From contig WYBN01000009.1 in NCBI GenBank assembly GCA_011525875.1, positions 1 through 64,000 on the forward strand: DNA of 64,000 nt. The letters are read 5' to 3'. Origin of the DNA: Melioribacteraceae bacterium. Its GTDB lineage: Bacteria > Bacteroidota > Ignavibacteria > Ignavibacteriales > Melioribacteraceae. Shown here one piece after another: positions 45,637-55,285 of the stretch. Both the position numbers and the translations under genes were made by a program. The notes below the pieces were generated by a model. It searched no databases. It was not told the DNA's origin and saw only the letters and a program-made list of their open reading frames with translations. The stretch's first letter is position 1. Every line of letters begins with the position of its first letter.

Positions 45637-47124
45637 ATCGCACAGAAAAATCAAAATTCGGTCATAGAAAAAATTGTTTCACTTGCAAAAAGAAGAGGGT
45701 TTGTATTCCAATCCAGTGAAATTTACGGCGGACTAAACGGTTGCTGGGATTATGGTCCGCTTGGAGTAGAGCTCCTCAAAAACATTAAGGAAGAATGGTG
45801 GAAGACGATGACGTACCGCGAGGATATCGAAGGAATTGATGCCTCAATACTTATGCACCCGCGAGTGTGGGAAGCATCCGGTCACGTCGAAAATTTTACC
45901 GACCCGATGATTGACTGCAAAAATTGTAAATCAAGATTCAGACTTGATACGTTAGGCGATGCAATTGCCGATAAGAAAAAGGAAAAGATAATAGAAACAT
46001 TGCATGAAAAATTTCTGGATGATGAGAGCAAGAAACAAATTTTTGCTGATACATTGAATGCTAGAGAAATATTGGCCGAAAAGTTTGAACATCTTCTTGA
46101 GATAAAAGAAATTGCCTTTGATGTGCTGACTGAAGTCAATTGCCCAAACTGTGGAACAAAGGGACAGTTTACAGAACCGCGCAGTTTTAATCTTATGTTT
46201 AAAACCTTCCTTGGTCCGGTGGAGAATAACGAAAACGTGGTTTATTTAAGACCCGAAACCGCTCAGGGGATTTATGTTAATTTCTTGAACGTGCAGGGTG
46301 CGAGCCGGCAGAAACTGCCTTTCGGAATTGCTCAAATAGGGAAGGCTTTTCGCAACGAAATTAATACGAAGAATTTTTTGTTTAGAACAAGAGAGTTCGA
46401 ACAAATGGAAATGCAGTATTTTGTTAAACCGGCAGATGACAAAAAGTTTTTTGACGAATGGAAAGCAAAACGCCTTGAATGGTTTAAAGAAATGGGGCTG
46501 ACCCCGGATAAATTAAGATACCATGATCATCCGCAGGATAAACTGGCTCATTATGCAAAAGAAGCAACGGATATAGAATATGAATTTCCATTCGGCTGGG
46601 GTGAGATTGAAGGCATTCATAACAGAACGGATTTTGATCTGAAACGCCACCAGGAATACTCCGGTAAATCCCAGATGTATTTTGATGATGAAACGAAGGA
46701 AAAATTTATTCCTTACATAATTGAAACGTCAGCCGGGGCAAGCCGTTCATTCATGGCTTTCCTCGTTGATGCTTATTCTGAGGAGGAAGTGAAAGGCGAA
46801 ACCCGCGTTGTAATGAGGTTTAATCCTAAATTAGCTCCTATAAAAGCCGCTATTTTCCCGCTCGTGAATAAGGACGGAATGCCCGAAATCGCCAGAAAAA
46901 TCGAGAGTAATCTGCGTCCGTTTTTGAAAGTTTTCTATGATGATAAAGGCGCCGTGGGCAGAAGATACAGAAGACAGGATGAGGCTGGAACACCTTTCTG
47001 CATTACGGTTGATACGCAGACTCTGCAGGACCAAACAGTAACGGTTCGTCACAGGGACTCAATGGAACAGGAAAGAGTGGTAATCGATAACCTTCTTTTA
47101 TTTATGATAAATAAATTAAAATAA
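45637..47124 (+). CDS. glyS: Glycyl-tRNA synthetase (class II, alpha2 type), apparent ATC start
   Basis: Charges tRNA-Gly. The N-terminal family block (EKIVSLAKRRGFVFQSSEIY, then WDYGPLGVELL) lies upstream of the first in-frame ATG (45808), so initiation must be earlier. Reading back, the frame closes at TGA 45631. No ATG, GTG or TTG occurs between that stop and the conserved block. ATC at 45637 follows AGAGG by seven bases and would give M-A-Q-K, a usual start for this family, so I take it as the start (495 residues). Zinc-type pairs CKNCKSRF and CPNCGTKG and the class II motifs (TAQGIYVNF, FRNEINT, EFEQMEMQYF, GASRSFMAF) are intact. Confidence 0.9.
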   Translation: MAQKNQNSVIEKIVSLAKRRGFVFQSSEIYGGLNGCWDYGPLGVELLKNIKEEWWKTMTYREDIEGIDASILMHPRVWEASGHVENFTDPMIDCKNCKSRFRLDTLGDAIADKKKEKIIETLHEKFLDDESKKQIFADTLNAREILAEKFEHLLEIKEIAFDVLTEVNCPNCGTKGQFTEPRSFNLMFKTFLGPVENNENVVYLRPETAQGIYVNFLNVQGASRQKLPFGIAQIGKAFRNEINTKNFLFRTREFEQMEMQYFVKPADDKKFFDEWKAKRLEWFKEMGLTPDKLRYHDHPQDKLAHYAKEATDIEYEFPFGWGEIEGIHNRTDFDLKRHQEYSGKSQMYFDDETKEKFIPYIIETSAGASRSFMAFLVDAYSEEEVKGETRVVMRFNPKLAPIKAAIFPLVNKDGMPEIARKIESNLRPFLKVFYDDKGAVGRRYRRQDEAGTPFCITVDTQTLQDQTVTVRHRDSMEQERVVIDNLLLFMINKLK

Positions 47125-47143
47125 TCATAGAATTGTATTAATG

Positions 47144-47187
47144 AATCCCGCAGCATCGCTCAATTCCATTTTGATGTTTGCGGGATT
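47144..47187. terminator. Hairpin between convergent glyS and amylase genes
   Basis: AATCCCGCA at 47144-47152 pairs perfectly with TGCGGGATT at 47179-47187, with a 26-base loop and a short TTTT tail at the 3' end on the plus strand. Its place between two convergent stops suggests a shared terminator, though the loop is long. Confidence 0.5.
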
Positions 47188-47193
47188 TTGGAA

Positions 47194-48672
47194 TTAGTTC
47201 GAAAGAAAAAAGATGTGGCTTTGATAGCCTACTAACTTGACAAACAAACCTTCCCGAATAATTTCATCCGCTGACCGTTGATATTTATCATCGTTCAATA
47301 AATCGTTCAATTTAACTATATTATGCGATTTGCCAGCGTCAAATTTTAATCGGCAGTAAGAATCATTCTCCCGGAAATTTATTACGATAATATATTGTTG
47401 GTTTAGATAATGAATCTCCCATGCTAAAATGTTTTCAAAAGACAGATCGCCTCCCCCTGAAGATGAAGGAGAGAGCAATTTCCATTCTCCGCTCTTAAAT
47501 GCTTTGCGATTAGTGATCGAAAGTAATTTGTCGTAAAACTTCTTAACCCTGCCATTAGCATGTTCGATTGGTTCTCTGCCTAACTGTACCGGAAGTTTAG
47601 TTGTTTTGCCCTCGAATTGTCCGTCGAAATAAAATCTCATTCCAGGGACAGTACTCATTAAAACCGCCGAAGCCAGAGCCTTCTCTTCACCAAATAATTT
47701 TATTGATCTTTCTTCGTCATGATTTTCGATAAATCGAACTGACTTTCCGGAATATTTCTTATCGCTTGCGAGATGAAATTTAATGCCCCCTATATCGTTT
47801 TCCTTCATCAAGTCGATTAACTTTTTGTCGTAAGTAAAATCAAAACCGAGTTCTTGTAATTTCTTTTCCAATCCCCAGTAAGCTTCAGCGATAAAAATAA
47901 AATTTTCACGTTTACTTTTTACTTTTTTAATTGCGCTCTCCCAGAATTCATCCGCAGGTTTTTTATAATCTGAGTTTTTAAGAATAACTTCCCATGTCTT
48001 ATAGAAAACATCATTCAAAAGAAGCATTGCCATATCGCACCTTACTCCGTCGCACAAATCAGCCAAGCCAAAAAGTTTATCCGTCATTATATTCCTTGCT
48101 TCTTCAGAGAAGTAATTAATCTGAACTGTATCCTGCCAAGCGGAAAAATAAGGGTCTCGTCCGTGAGCAAAAATATTTTTTTTGTCAGATTGAAAAAAAG
48201 TTATTCCATCTTGTTGAAAAAGTTTTTTTTCGGCAGACAAAAACAACTGCGGTATGGATTTAATTAAAGAAGACTCGGCGTTGAAATGATTAGGGATAAA
48301 ATCCAAAATCAATTTCAAACCGAAAGAATTAAGCTCGCGTTTAAGAGTGATAAGGTCGGCAGCAGTTCCAAGATTAGCGTAAATATTATAATCATCAATT
48401 GCATATGGCGAACCTTCAACATCATCTGGAGTCCAATCGGGCAGAGCTTTCTTATAATCAGCAATCAGATTTTTTTCAAAGCAATATTTTTTGATGGAAC
48501 TATGTGTTGTTTCCCATATCCCAATCAGCCAGACGTAATCTATGCCAATGCCGTGTAATTTTTTCCAGTATGTTTCTGGAATGTCTTTCAGACCTGCTTT
48601 TTTTTGAGAATCCCTGAAACGTTTAATCAAAATCCGGGAGTTGATTACATAGATTGAAGGATAAAAATTCAT
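47194..48672 (-). CDS. GH13 alpha-amylase family glycoside hydrolase
   Basis: A 492-residue cytoplasmic protein without signal peptide. The four conserved GH13 regions are seen: DFIPNHF, DGVRCDMAML (nucleophile aspartate), FIAEAYWG (acid/base glutamate) and FIENHDEERS. The C-terminal beta domain is short. The unusual N-terminus (LIGIWETTHSSIKKY) and small insertions do not match amylases, branching enzymes or sucrose phosphorylases well, so the specificity is open. An intracellular glucan or glucoside is the likely substrate. Confidence 0.87.
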   Translation of the reverse strand: MNFYPSIYVINSRILIKRFRDSQKKAGLKDIPETYWKKLHGIGIDYVWLIGIWETTHSSIKKYCFEKNLIADYKKALPDWTPDDVEGSPYAIDDYNIYANLGTAADLITLKRELNSFGLKLILDFIPNHFNAESSLIKSIPQLFLSAEKKLFQQDGITFFQSDKKNIFAHGRDPYFSAWQDTVQINYFSEEARNIMTDKLFGLADLCDGVRCDMAMLLLNDVFYKTWEVILKNSDYKKPADEFWESAIKKVKSKRENFIFIAEAYWGLEKKLQELGFDFTYDKKLIDLMKENDIGGIKFHLASDKKYSGKSVRFIENHDEERSIKLFGEEKALASAVLMSTVPGMRFYFDGQFEGKTTKLPVQLGREPIEHANGRVKKFYDKLLSITNRKAFKSGEWKLLSPSSSGGGDLSFENILAWEIHYLNQQYIIVINFRENDSYCRLKFDAGKSHNIVKLNDLLNDDKYQRSADEIIREGLFVKLVGYQSHIFFLSN

Positions 48673-48680
48673 CGGTCAGC

Positions 48681-50555
48681 TCATTTGTTTAAGCTGCTGC
48701 CAGCAAGAATATTCTTTTTTTCAGTTTGAAGCTGCTTTATTTTATTCAGCAGCTTTATAATTTTTTCGTCGTCGGTAGTTTGAGCAATTAACGAATTATT
48801 GTGTTTTATTAGCTCGTCTATTCTTTTCAGCTGGTAATTGGTTATCAAATGCGAAGCATGTTCTATCAAGTCAAGTTTGATCTTGCCGTTATGATTTAAT
48901 TCGTCCCATTTCCTGCTGATAGATTCGTGATTCAACGCGATAGAAAAAACAAACCGCCTCATTTTTTCGTCTTCGATCTTGTCGATAATTGAAGAAGGAG
49001 AGATCTGGCTCTTCAGAAAAGAATCATACACTATAGAAGCTAAGTCCTTAAAAACAGGGTTGAGAAGTTCATCTGGTTTGATATGATCGAAAATCAAATC
49101 AAGAATTTGCTTATCTCCTTCGAACATTAAACTGACAATCTCTTTCTCGAATGAATTTAAGGTGTGGGTGATTGATGAATTCATTTCAGCTTGGCTGGAA
49201 GTATTATCTATAGTGAGCTTTGCTCTGTTAATAGTAAATCTTTCAGCCCGGTCGCTTAACTGCTGGAGGTATTTATCGAGTTCGCTCTCAATTAATTTTT
49301 CACGCAGATTAAAACGTTTTGAAATGGATTTAATCAGCAAACTTCTTTTTAATTCGTCATTAACCAGCGAAGCGGATTTTACAAGTTCGCGTATGGCTTC
49401 CGCCTGCTTAACGGGGTCTTCAAGCATTCCTTTCTTTTGATACTGTTCGGTTTGATACTCTAAAAAATTTTTTGCCTTATCGATTTGTTCTTCAAACTCT
49501 TCAACGCCGTAATTATTTATGAATGAGTCTGGATCTTCTTTATCGGGCAGCGAAACTATTTTAACGTCAAAATTCTGCTTAAGCAAAATCTCTATACTTC
49601 TCATGGCGGCATTTTCTCCGGCTGAATCTGAGTCATACAAAACAATAATATTCTTTGTAAAACGCGAAAGCAATTGGACTTGCTCTTCCGTTAACGAAGT
49701 GCCGGATGAAGCCACGACGTTTTTTATACCGTGCTGGAAAAGCGAAATCAAATCCATATACCCTTCAACGAGAATTACTTTATTAAGTTTTCTGATTTCT
49801 TCTTTCGAATGATATAAACCGTAAAGCGAGCGTCTTTTTGAATAAATGACGGATTCAGGCGAGTTTAAATATTTTGCCGTATTTGCAGATGCGTCGAGAA
49901 CTCTGCCCCCAAAAGCGATTACTCTTCCGTTTGGGGAGAAGATAGGAAAAATAATCCTTGATCTGAATTTATCGTAATAAGAACCGTCATCCCGTTTATC
50001 GATAAGACCCAACTGCAGAGCCTTCAGAAGGTCAACTTTATTATCTTTTAGGTAAAATAGTAAGTCTTCCCATTCAGGTCTCGCAAAACCGAGCCCGAAT
50101 ATTTTTTGTGTCTGCAGTTTAATATTTCTTCTCTTGAAATACTGTCTTGCAATTTCCCCGTCGCTGCTGCTTAATAAATTGCTTGAAAAATACCTGGCAG
50201 CAAGAACATTAAGATCATATAAAATTTCCTGTTCAGACTGCTCTTTTGAAGGCGCGTCGTCTTCCAATGAAATTTTGATGCCAGCCTGCTCGGCAGCTTC
50301 CTGAACTGCTTCTATAAAGGAAATATTTTTATATTCCATTAAAAACTTAAAAATATTCCCTCCGTTACCGCATCCGAAACAATGGTAAATCTGCTTTTCT
50401 TCGCTTACCGTAAATGACGGAGTTTTTTCCTGGTGGAAAGGACAAAGTCCAATGAAATTCTTACCCCGCTTTCTGAGTTGAACGTATGCGGATATTACAT
50501 CAAGAATATTAATTGAATTTCTTATTTCTTCAATTTTGTTTTCGGGGATGCGCAT
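48681..50555 (-). CDS. dnaG: DNA primase
   Basis: A 624-residue primase that lays RNA primers at the replication fork. The N-terminal zinc site is FIGLCPFHQEKTPSF with IYHCFGCGNGG. The TOPRIM domain shows ILVEGYMDLISL and LYDSDSAGENA. The C-terminal helicase-binding part is poorly conserved, as is usual. Precedes the GH13 gene on the same strand with an eight-base gap. Confidence 0.97.
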   Translation of the reverse strand: MRIPENKIEEIRNSINILDVISAYVQLRKRGKNFIGLCPFHQEKTPSFTVSEEKQIYHCFGCGNGGNIFKFLMEYKNISFIEAVQEAAEQAGIKISLEDDAPSKEQSEQEILYDLNVLAARYFSSNLLSSSDGEIARQYFKRRNIKLQTQKIFGLGFARPEWEDLLFYLKDNKVDLLKALQLGLIDKRDDGSYYDKFRSRIIFPIFSPNGRVIAFGGRVLDASANTAKYLNSPESVIYSKRRSLYGLYHSKEEIRKLNKVILVEGYMDLISLFQHGIKNVVASSGTSLTEEQVQLLSRFTKNIIVLYDSDSAGENAAMRSIEILLKQNFDVKIVSLPDKEDPDSFINNYGVEEFEEQIDKAKNFLEYQTEQYQKKGMLEDPVKQAEAIRELVKSASLVNDELKRSLLIKSISKRFNLREKLIESELDKYLQQLSDRAERFTINRAKLTIDNTSSQAEMNSSITHTLNSFEKEIVSLMFEGDKQILDLIFDHIKPDELLNPVFKDLASIVYDSFLKSQISPSSIIDKIEDEKMRRFVFSIALNHESISRKWDELNHNGKIKLDLIEHASHLITNYQLKRIDELIKHNNSLIAQTTDDEKIIKLLNKIKQLQTEKKNILAGSSLNK

Positions 50556-50670
50556 TTAGTCTGCTGCCGGTAATATTATTTAATTGTTATTTCTAATCAA
50601 AAATACTAAAAAAAATCGAACCATATTTTCTTATATTTCAACATAATTTTAATAAACATTTTCGATAAAC

Positions 50671-51180
50671 GTGGCACAAAAAAGCATTCTGCTGATACTT
50701 TCGGCGAAAGATTTTAATGAGGAAGAATACCTGACCGTAAGAAATGTTTTGTATAAGCACGGATGCTTGATTTTCATTGCCTCAGATGCATCCGGATTGT
50801 GTACGGGTAGCAGCGGTTTGAAAGTGAAAGCGGATGTCTCTTTTTATAATGCAAACCCGGCGAACTTCGAGGCTTTGATAATAATCGGCGGCAGCGGCAT
50901 TCGAAACTACGCTTCTAATGAATCGCTTCGAAAAATCGTCGGCAAATTTTATAATTCCGGTAAAATTCTTGCTGCGATATGTGCGGCGCCGCTAATATTA
51001 GCTAATGCCGGAATCTTGAAAAGGGCTGAAGCAACCTGCTATTTCGAATATAAATCGGAAATGGAGAAAAGCGGCTGCATTTATTCTGCCAAAGAAATTG
51101 TAAAATCCGGCAGCATTATTACTGCACAAAACCCTGCAAATGCAAAAGATTTTGCGGAGTTCATAGCGGCATTTTTATAA
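50671..51180 (+). CDS. DJ-1/PfpI-family protein
   Basis: A 169-residue protein starting at GTG. It has the flavodoxin-like PfpI fold with LIIIGGSGIRNY and the nucleophile elbow AAICAAPLILANAG (cysteine 104) and downstream TAQNPANA. The family includes deglycase or glyoxalase, chaperone and protease-like members. The catalytic type cannot be fixed from the sequence. It ends 42 bases before ispG. Confidence 0.87.
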   Translation: MAQKSILLILSAKDFNEEEYLTVRNVLYKHGCLIFIASDASGLCTGSSGLKVKADVSFYNANPANFEALIIIGGSGIRNYASNESLRKIVGKFYNSGKILAAICAAPLILANAGILKRAEATCYFEYKSEMEKSGCIYSAKEIVKSGSIITAQNPANAKDFAEFIAAFL

Positions 51181-51222
51181 AATCTTTTTGAACTTGTCAA
51201 ATACCCAGAGTGTTTCAACAGT

Positions 51223-53208
51223 ATGAACGCTAAAATTATGAGAGACTCGGTTTTCAAATATTGCAGCAACCTAACTGAATACACCCGCTTTAAAACTCGC
51301 GAAGTAAAAATTGGAGATATTCCCCTCGGCGGAAACAATCCAATTCGCATTCAATCAATGACAACTACCGATACGATGAACACAAAAGCAACGGTTGAGC
51401 AGACGATTAAAATGGTTGAATCCGGATGTGAGTTTGTAAGAATTACCGCGCCGAGTATAAAAGAAGCAAAAAATCTTGAAGTTATCAAAAAAGAACTTAG
51501 AAAAAGAGGCTATGCAGTTCCTTTAATTGCAGATATTCATTTTACGCCGAACGCTGCCGAGTATGCCGCACGTGTGGTTGAAAAAGTAAGAGTAAATCCG
51601 GGCAATTACGCTGACAAGAAAAAATTCGAGCAAATTGAATACACAGACTTAGAATATAACGCTGAAGTCGAAAGGATAAGAAATAAATTTTCGCCGCTTG
51701 TAAAAATTTGCAAAGAGTACGGGACAGCGATGAGAATTGGGACTAATCACGGTTCTTTATCCGACAGAGTTATGAGCCGTTACGGCGACACACCGCTTGG
51801 GATGGTTGAATCTGCTCTCGAGTTTGTCAGAATATGCGAGGACTTAAATTATTACGACATTGTGCTTTCGATGAAAGCAAGCAATCCTCAGATTATGGTT
51901 CAGGCGTATAGGCTTCTTGTTAATAAAATGCTGCATGAATCGATGAACTATCCAATTCATTTGGGAGTGACCGAAGCCGGTGACGGCGAAGACGGCAGAA
52001 TCAAATCTGCCTTGGGCATTGGCGCTTTGCTTGAAGACGGCATAGGAGATACGATTCGCGTTTCGTTGACTGAAGACCCGGAATTTGAAGCCCCAGTTGC
52101 AATCCAATTAGCAGATAGATATAAAACGAGAGCGGTGCATAAAAAAATATTTCCTGCCGGCTCATATGTTAAAAATCCTTTTGTTTATGAGAAAAGGCAA
52201 GCGACCGAAACCGGAAGCTTCGGAGGCGAAAACGTTCCTAAAGTTATAGCGGATTTCAGCTCAGTATCAGTGAAAGACTATTCTGACCTTGAGACGATCG
52301 GCTATAAATATTCTTCCGCACTCGATAAATGGAACATGAGTGATATGTCGGCTGATTATATTTATCTTGGCGCCAATGACCTTCCTTTTGAAATACCTCA
52401 GGCTTTGAAAGCAATTTATGATTTCAATTTTTGGAGTCAGCTCGAAAACAAAGCAAATGGGTTTCCTTATTTTAATGTTAATGAGTTTATAGACTCGCAA
52501 GAAAAATCCTTTCTACTCAATTTTGTTGCGATAAATATCGATGATGTTTTTTCCGGAAAACTAAAAAATTTGTTCAATAATGATACAGTAATATTTGTTC
52601 TAGAAACCGACAATGAACATGGAATGGCAGAGCAGCGAAGAGTATTTCTTTATTTGCTCGAAAACGGAATTAGGAATTCAGTGATAATTAAAAGAAATTA
52701 TGAAGGGCTTAGTTCCGATGAATTCCGTTTATACAGCGCAACCGATATAGGCTCGCTTTTAATAGATGGATTCGGCGAAGGAGTTTGGATAAGCGGTATT
52801 TTAAATACGCCCCTCAATCAATTTGAATTAATTAACCGGACGCTCTTTGGAATTCTTCAGGCAGCCCGGGTTAGAATCTCCAAGACGGAATATATAGCCT
52901 GCCCCTCATGCGGAAGAACTCTGTTTGATCTTGTGGAAGTAACGAATAAAATTCGCAATAGAACCGAACACTTAAAAGGGGTTAAGATTGGAATAATGGG
53001 CTGTATCGTTAACGGTCCGGGCGAGATGGCAGATGCTGATTATGGCTATGTTGGTTCCGGAGTTGGCAAAATAACCCTTTACCGGGGTAAAGAAATTGTA
53101 GCACGCAGCATTAATTCTGAAAATGCTGTCGAAGAGCTGATTGGATTAATTAAAGAAGACGGGAAATGGGTTGAAAACGAAGAAAATTTTGATAATTTTA
53201 GCAGTTGA
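51223..53208 (+). CDS. ispG: 4-Hydroxy-3-methylbut-2-enyl diphosphate synthase, long form
   Basis: A 661-residue enzyme of the non-mevalonate isoprenoid pathway. The TIM-barrel half opens with IRIQSMTTTDTMNT and MRIGTNHGSLSDR. The Fe-S domain at the C-terminus has ACPSCGRTLFDL and IGIMGCIVNGPGEMADADYGYVG. Between them lies an extra domain of roughly 250 residues, the three-domain arrangement known from Bacteroidota, Chlorobi, Chlamydia and plants. It supplies precursors for the isoprenoid tail attached by MenA. A strong terminator follows. Confidence 0.96.
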   Translation: MNAKIMRDSVFKYCSNLTEYTRFKTREVKIGDIPLGGNNPIRIQSMTTTDTMNTKATVEQTIKMVESGCEFVRITAPSIKEAKNLEVIKKELRKRGYAVPLIADIHFTPNAAEYAARVVEKVRVNPGNYADKKKFEQIEYTDLEYNAEVERIRNKFSPLVKICKEYGTAMRIGTNHGSLSDRVMSRYGDTPLGMVESALEFVRICEDLNYYDIVLSMKASNPQIMVQAYRLLVNKMLHESMNYPIHLGVTEAGDGEDGRIKSALGIGALLEDGIGDTIRVSLTEDPEFEAPVAIQLADRYKTRAVHKKIFPAGSYVKNPFVYEKRQATETGSFGGENVPKVIADFSSVSVKDYSDLETIGYKYSSALDKWNMSDMSADYIYLGANDLPFEIPQALKAIYDFNFWSQLENKANGFPYFNVNEFIDSQEKSFLLNFVAINIDDVFSGKLKNLFNNDTVIFVLETDNEHGMAEQRRVFLYLLENGIRNSVIIKRNYEGLSSDEFRLYSATDIGSLLIDGFGEGVWISGILNTPLNQFELINRTLFGILQAARVRISKTEYIACPSCGRTLFDLVEVTNKIRNRTEHLKGVKIGIMGCIVNGPGEMADADYGYVGSGVGKITLYRGKEIVARSINSENAVEELIGLIKEDGKWVENEENFDNFSS

Positions 53209-53239
53209 AATCTATATATCAAAATGATATATTTAGCCA

Positions 53240-53323
53240 ATGGAATTTGGAAGAAAACTTAAGTTTATTTCGGGATATAGAAGAAAACCAAAATTACCCG
53301 AAGAAGAATTGATAGGAAACTAA
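53240..53323 (+). CDS. Possible 27-residue basic peptide between ispG and its terminator
   Basis: An ATG 31 bases after the ispG stop opens 27 codons (MEFGRKLKFISGYRRKPKLP, then acidic EEELIGN) and closes exactly at the terminator stem. It has no ribosome binding site. It lies in the ispG transcript. It may be a chance frame and no homologue is known to me. Confidence 0.22.
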   Translation: MEFGRKLKFISGYRRKPKLPEEELIGN

Positions 53324-53361
53324 AAAATGCACCCCTGAATCTCAGTGGTGCATTTTTTTTT
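53322..53361 (+). terminator. Intrinsic terminator downstream of ispG
   Basis: A perfect 12-base stem (AAAAAATGCACC with GGTGCATTTTTT) encloses a 13-base loop and runs into nine to ten T residues. The A-run on the other side means it could also work for the minus strand. It lies just upstream of the Nif3-like gene and ends five bases before that start. Confidence 0.88.
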
Positions 53362-53365
53362 GAAT

Positions 53366-54493
53366 ATGCTAAAACAAGATATAATAAAATATTTGGAAGA
53401 TTTTGCGCCGCCGGGTGTAGCCTGGGAAAAGGACAACGTCGGGTTGCAAATTGGTTCAGCAAAATCCGAACTCACAAACATTTTCCTTACTCTCGAGCTT
53501 GACCAAAACTCGCTCAAACAAGCTCTCAAAAAAAACTGCAATTTTATTTTTACTCATCACCCATTGATATTTCAACCGATAAATAAATTGAATTTCGATT
53601 CTGATGAAAAATCAAAATTGATACGGGAGCTCGTTAAAAATGATATCACCGTATATTCTTCGCATACGAATTTTGATTTTACTATTGACGGGGTTAGCTT
53701 CGAGCTCGCAAAAAAGATCGGTCTAAAAAATTTATCATTCCTCGAGAATGCTTTGGGAAATCAATTTAAATTGGTTGTATTTATCCCGCTGGATTCTGTT
53801 GAAGATGTAAGCCGTGCTGTTTTCACTGCCGGTGGAGGTATAATAGGGCAGTATGAACAGTGCAGTTTTCGTACCAAGGGTACAGGCACATTTAAAGGCT
53901 CCAATACATCCAGCCCGGCAGTAGGAAGCAAAGGAGTATTCGCGCAGGTTAGTGAAATCAGGCTCGAAGTTCTTATAGATTCCTGGAAACTTGATGATGT
54001 TATCGGCTCAATGATAAAAGCGCATCCCTACGAAGAACCTGCTTTCGATATTTATCCCCTGAAGAATCAAAATAAAAATTTTGGTTTCGGTGCAGTAGGG
54101 GAATTGCAACATGGAATGACTTCCGAGGAATTTCTTTCTCACTTGCTCAAATCGCTCGGTTTAAACGCTTTGCGATATTCCGAAGGGACTCATAAAAAAA
54201 TTCGAGTTGTTGCTGTCTGCGGAGGCAGCGGCTCAGATCTGTTAAGTGCGGCAGTCAGAAAAAAAGCCGATGCGTTTGTTACTGCAGATATTAAATATCA
54301 TGCATTTCAAGAAGCTGCCGGTAAAATATTGTTTATTGATGCCGGTCATTATGAGACGGAGATTCACTCTCTTGAGGTGATAAGAAGAAAACTGGAGAAA
54401 TTTTTATCTGGAAGTAATGATGATAACAAAGTTTATAAATATAATGGGTCGACAAACCCAGTGAAATTTTATCATAATTTAGGAGCAAAATAA
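53366..54493 (+). CDS. Nif3-like dinuclear metal center protein
   Basis: A 375-residue protein of the Nif3/YqfO (DUF34) family. Metal ligands are in FIFTHHPLIFQ and VYSSHTNFDF in the first half, and VTADIKYHAFQEA with IDAGHYETE near the end. A YqfO-type insert domain lies in the middle (FRTKGTGTFKGSNTS, YEEPAFDIYPL). It is a broadly conserved protein of uncertain role, suggested to act as a hydrolase or metal insertase. Start set at ATG 53366 because the upstream GTG frame lies in the terminator. Confidence 0.92.
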   Translation: MLKQDIIKYLEDFAPPGVAWEKDNVGLQIGSAKSELTNIFLTLELDQNSLKQALKKNCNFIFTHHPLIFQPINKLNFDSDEKSKLIRELVKNDITVYSSHTNFDFTIDGVSFELAKKIGLKNLSFLENALGNQFKLVVFIPLDSVEDVSRAVFTAGGGIIGQYEQCSFRTKGTGTFKGSNTSSPAVGSKGVFAQVSEIRLEVLIDSWKLDDVIGSMIKAHPYEEPAFDIYPLKNQNKNFGFGAVGELQHGMTSEEFLSHLLKSLGLNALRYSEGTHKKIRVVAVCGGSGSDLLSAAVRKKADAFVTADIKYHAFQEAAGKILFIDAGHYETEIHSLEVIRRKLEKFLSGSNDDNKVYKYNGSTNPVKFYHNLGAK

Positions 54494-54494
54494 A

Positions 54495-55226
54495 TTGCAA
54501 ACCCGTTTAACAACACTCTACCAGCTTCAAATAATAGACGATCAGCTTGACGAGCTTGAAGAATTAAGAGGAGATTTACCCCGTGCCGTAAACGAATTAA
54601 TCAGCCAGATTCAATCAATAGCGGATCAGATTGAAGCGAAGGAATTGGAAAAACAAAACTCTCTCGATAAACGCAAAGATAATGACGAAGAGGTTGAAAG
54701 ACTGCAAAACAGCCTCAAGAAATTCAAAGCCCAGCTTTATCAAGTCCGAAATAATAAAGAGTATGATGCCCTTACAAAAGAAATAGATCATACAGAAGAA
54801 AGGATTAATAAGCTTGAGACCGAAAATCTTGCCATTGAAGATCTCGCCGAAAAAATAAAAAATGAAATTAAAGAACTAAACCCGAATCTTGAAGAACTCA
54901 AAACCGAATTAAAGGAAAAAGAAGCCGAATTAAAGAAAATTATAAAATCTAACGAGAGAGAAGAAGCTAAACTAAAAGAACAGCGCGAGAAATATACATC
55001 GCAGATTAAAAAGAACGATTACAACACCTATATGAGAATCCGAAAAGCTCTTGGGGGCAAGGCAATAGCGGTAGTAGTTCGTTCCGCTTGCAGCGGCTGC
55101 TTCAATATTGTTCCGCCTCAAAGACAGATTGAAATTCGTCAGAATAAACGAATGTACACATGCGAATCATGCGGAAGGCTGCTTGTATCGTCAAATATTG
55201 CTGATAGTGCAAGAGAGGATATATAA
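54495..55226 (+). CDS. Coiled-coil protein with C-terminal C4 zinc ribbon
   Basis: A 243-residue protein starting at TTG directly after the Nif3-like gene. Nearly 170 residues form a two-part coiled coil, with NNKEYDALTKEIDHTE at the turn. The C-terminus is a C4 zinc ribbon (ACSGCFNIVPPQ and YTCESCGRLL). This matches the zf-RING_7/CT398-like family, often encoded next to Nif3 in bacteria and of unknown function. The pairing supports a joint role. Confidence 0.88.
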   Translation: MQTRLTTLYQLQIIDDQLDELEELRGDLPRAVNELISQIQSIADQIEAKELEKQNSLDKRKDNDEEVERLQNSLKKFKAQLYQVRNNKEYDALTKEIDHTEERINKLETENLAIEDLAEKIKNEIKELNPNLEELKTELKEKEAELKKIIKSNEREEAKLKEQREKYTSQIKKNDYNTYMRIRKALGGKAIAVVVRSACSGCFNIVPPQRQIEIRQNKRMYTCESCGRLLVSSNIADSAREDI

Positions 55227-55240
55227 TTTATTAAAGTAAT

Positions 55241-55270
55241 GATGATAAACCGGATCGCCGGCTTATCATC
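55241..55270. terminator. Hairpin between the zinc-ribbon gene and radA
   Basis: GATGATAAACCGG and CCGGCTTATCATC form a near-perfect stem around an ATCG loop. It lies between two convergent genes. There is no T-run, so termination would be weak. The hairpin may protect both transcripts. Confidence 0.45.
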
Positions 55271-55285
55271 GTAGGATCCGGGCAG

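Noticed and set aside
45808..47124. glyS as a gene starting at the first ATG (438 residues)
   Set aside because: The conserved GlyRS N-terminal block lies upstream in the same frame, so this start would remove essential sequence.
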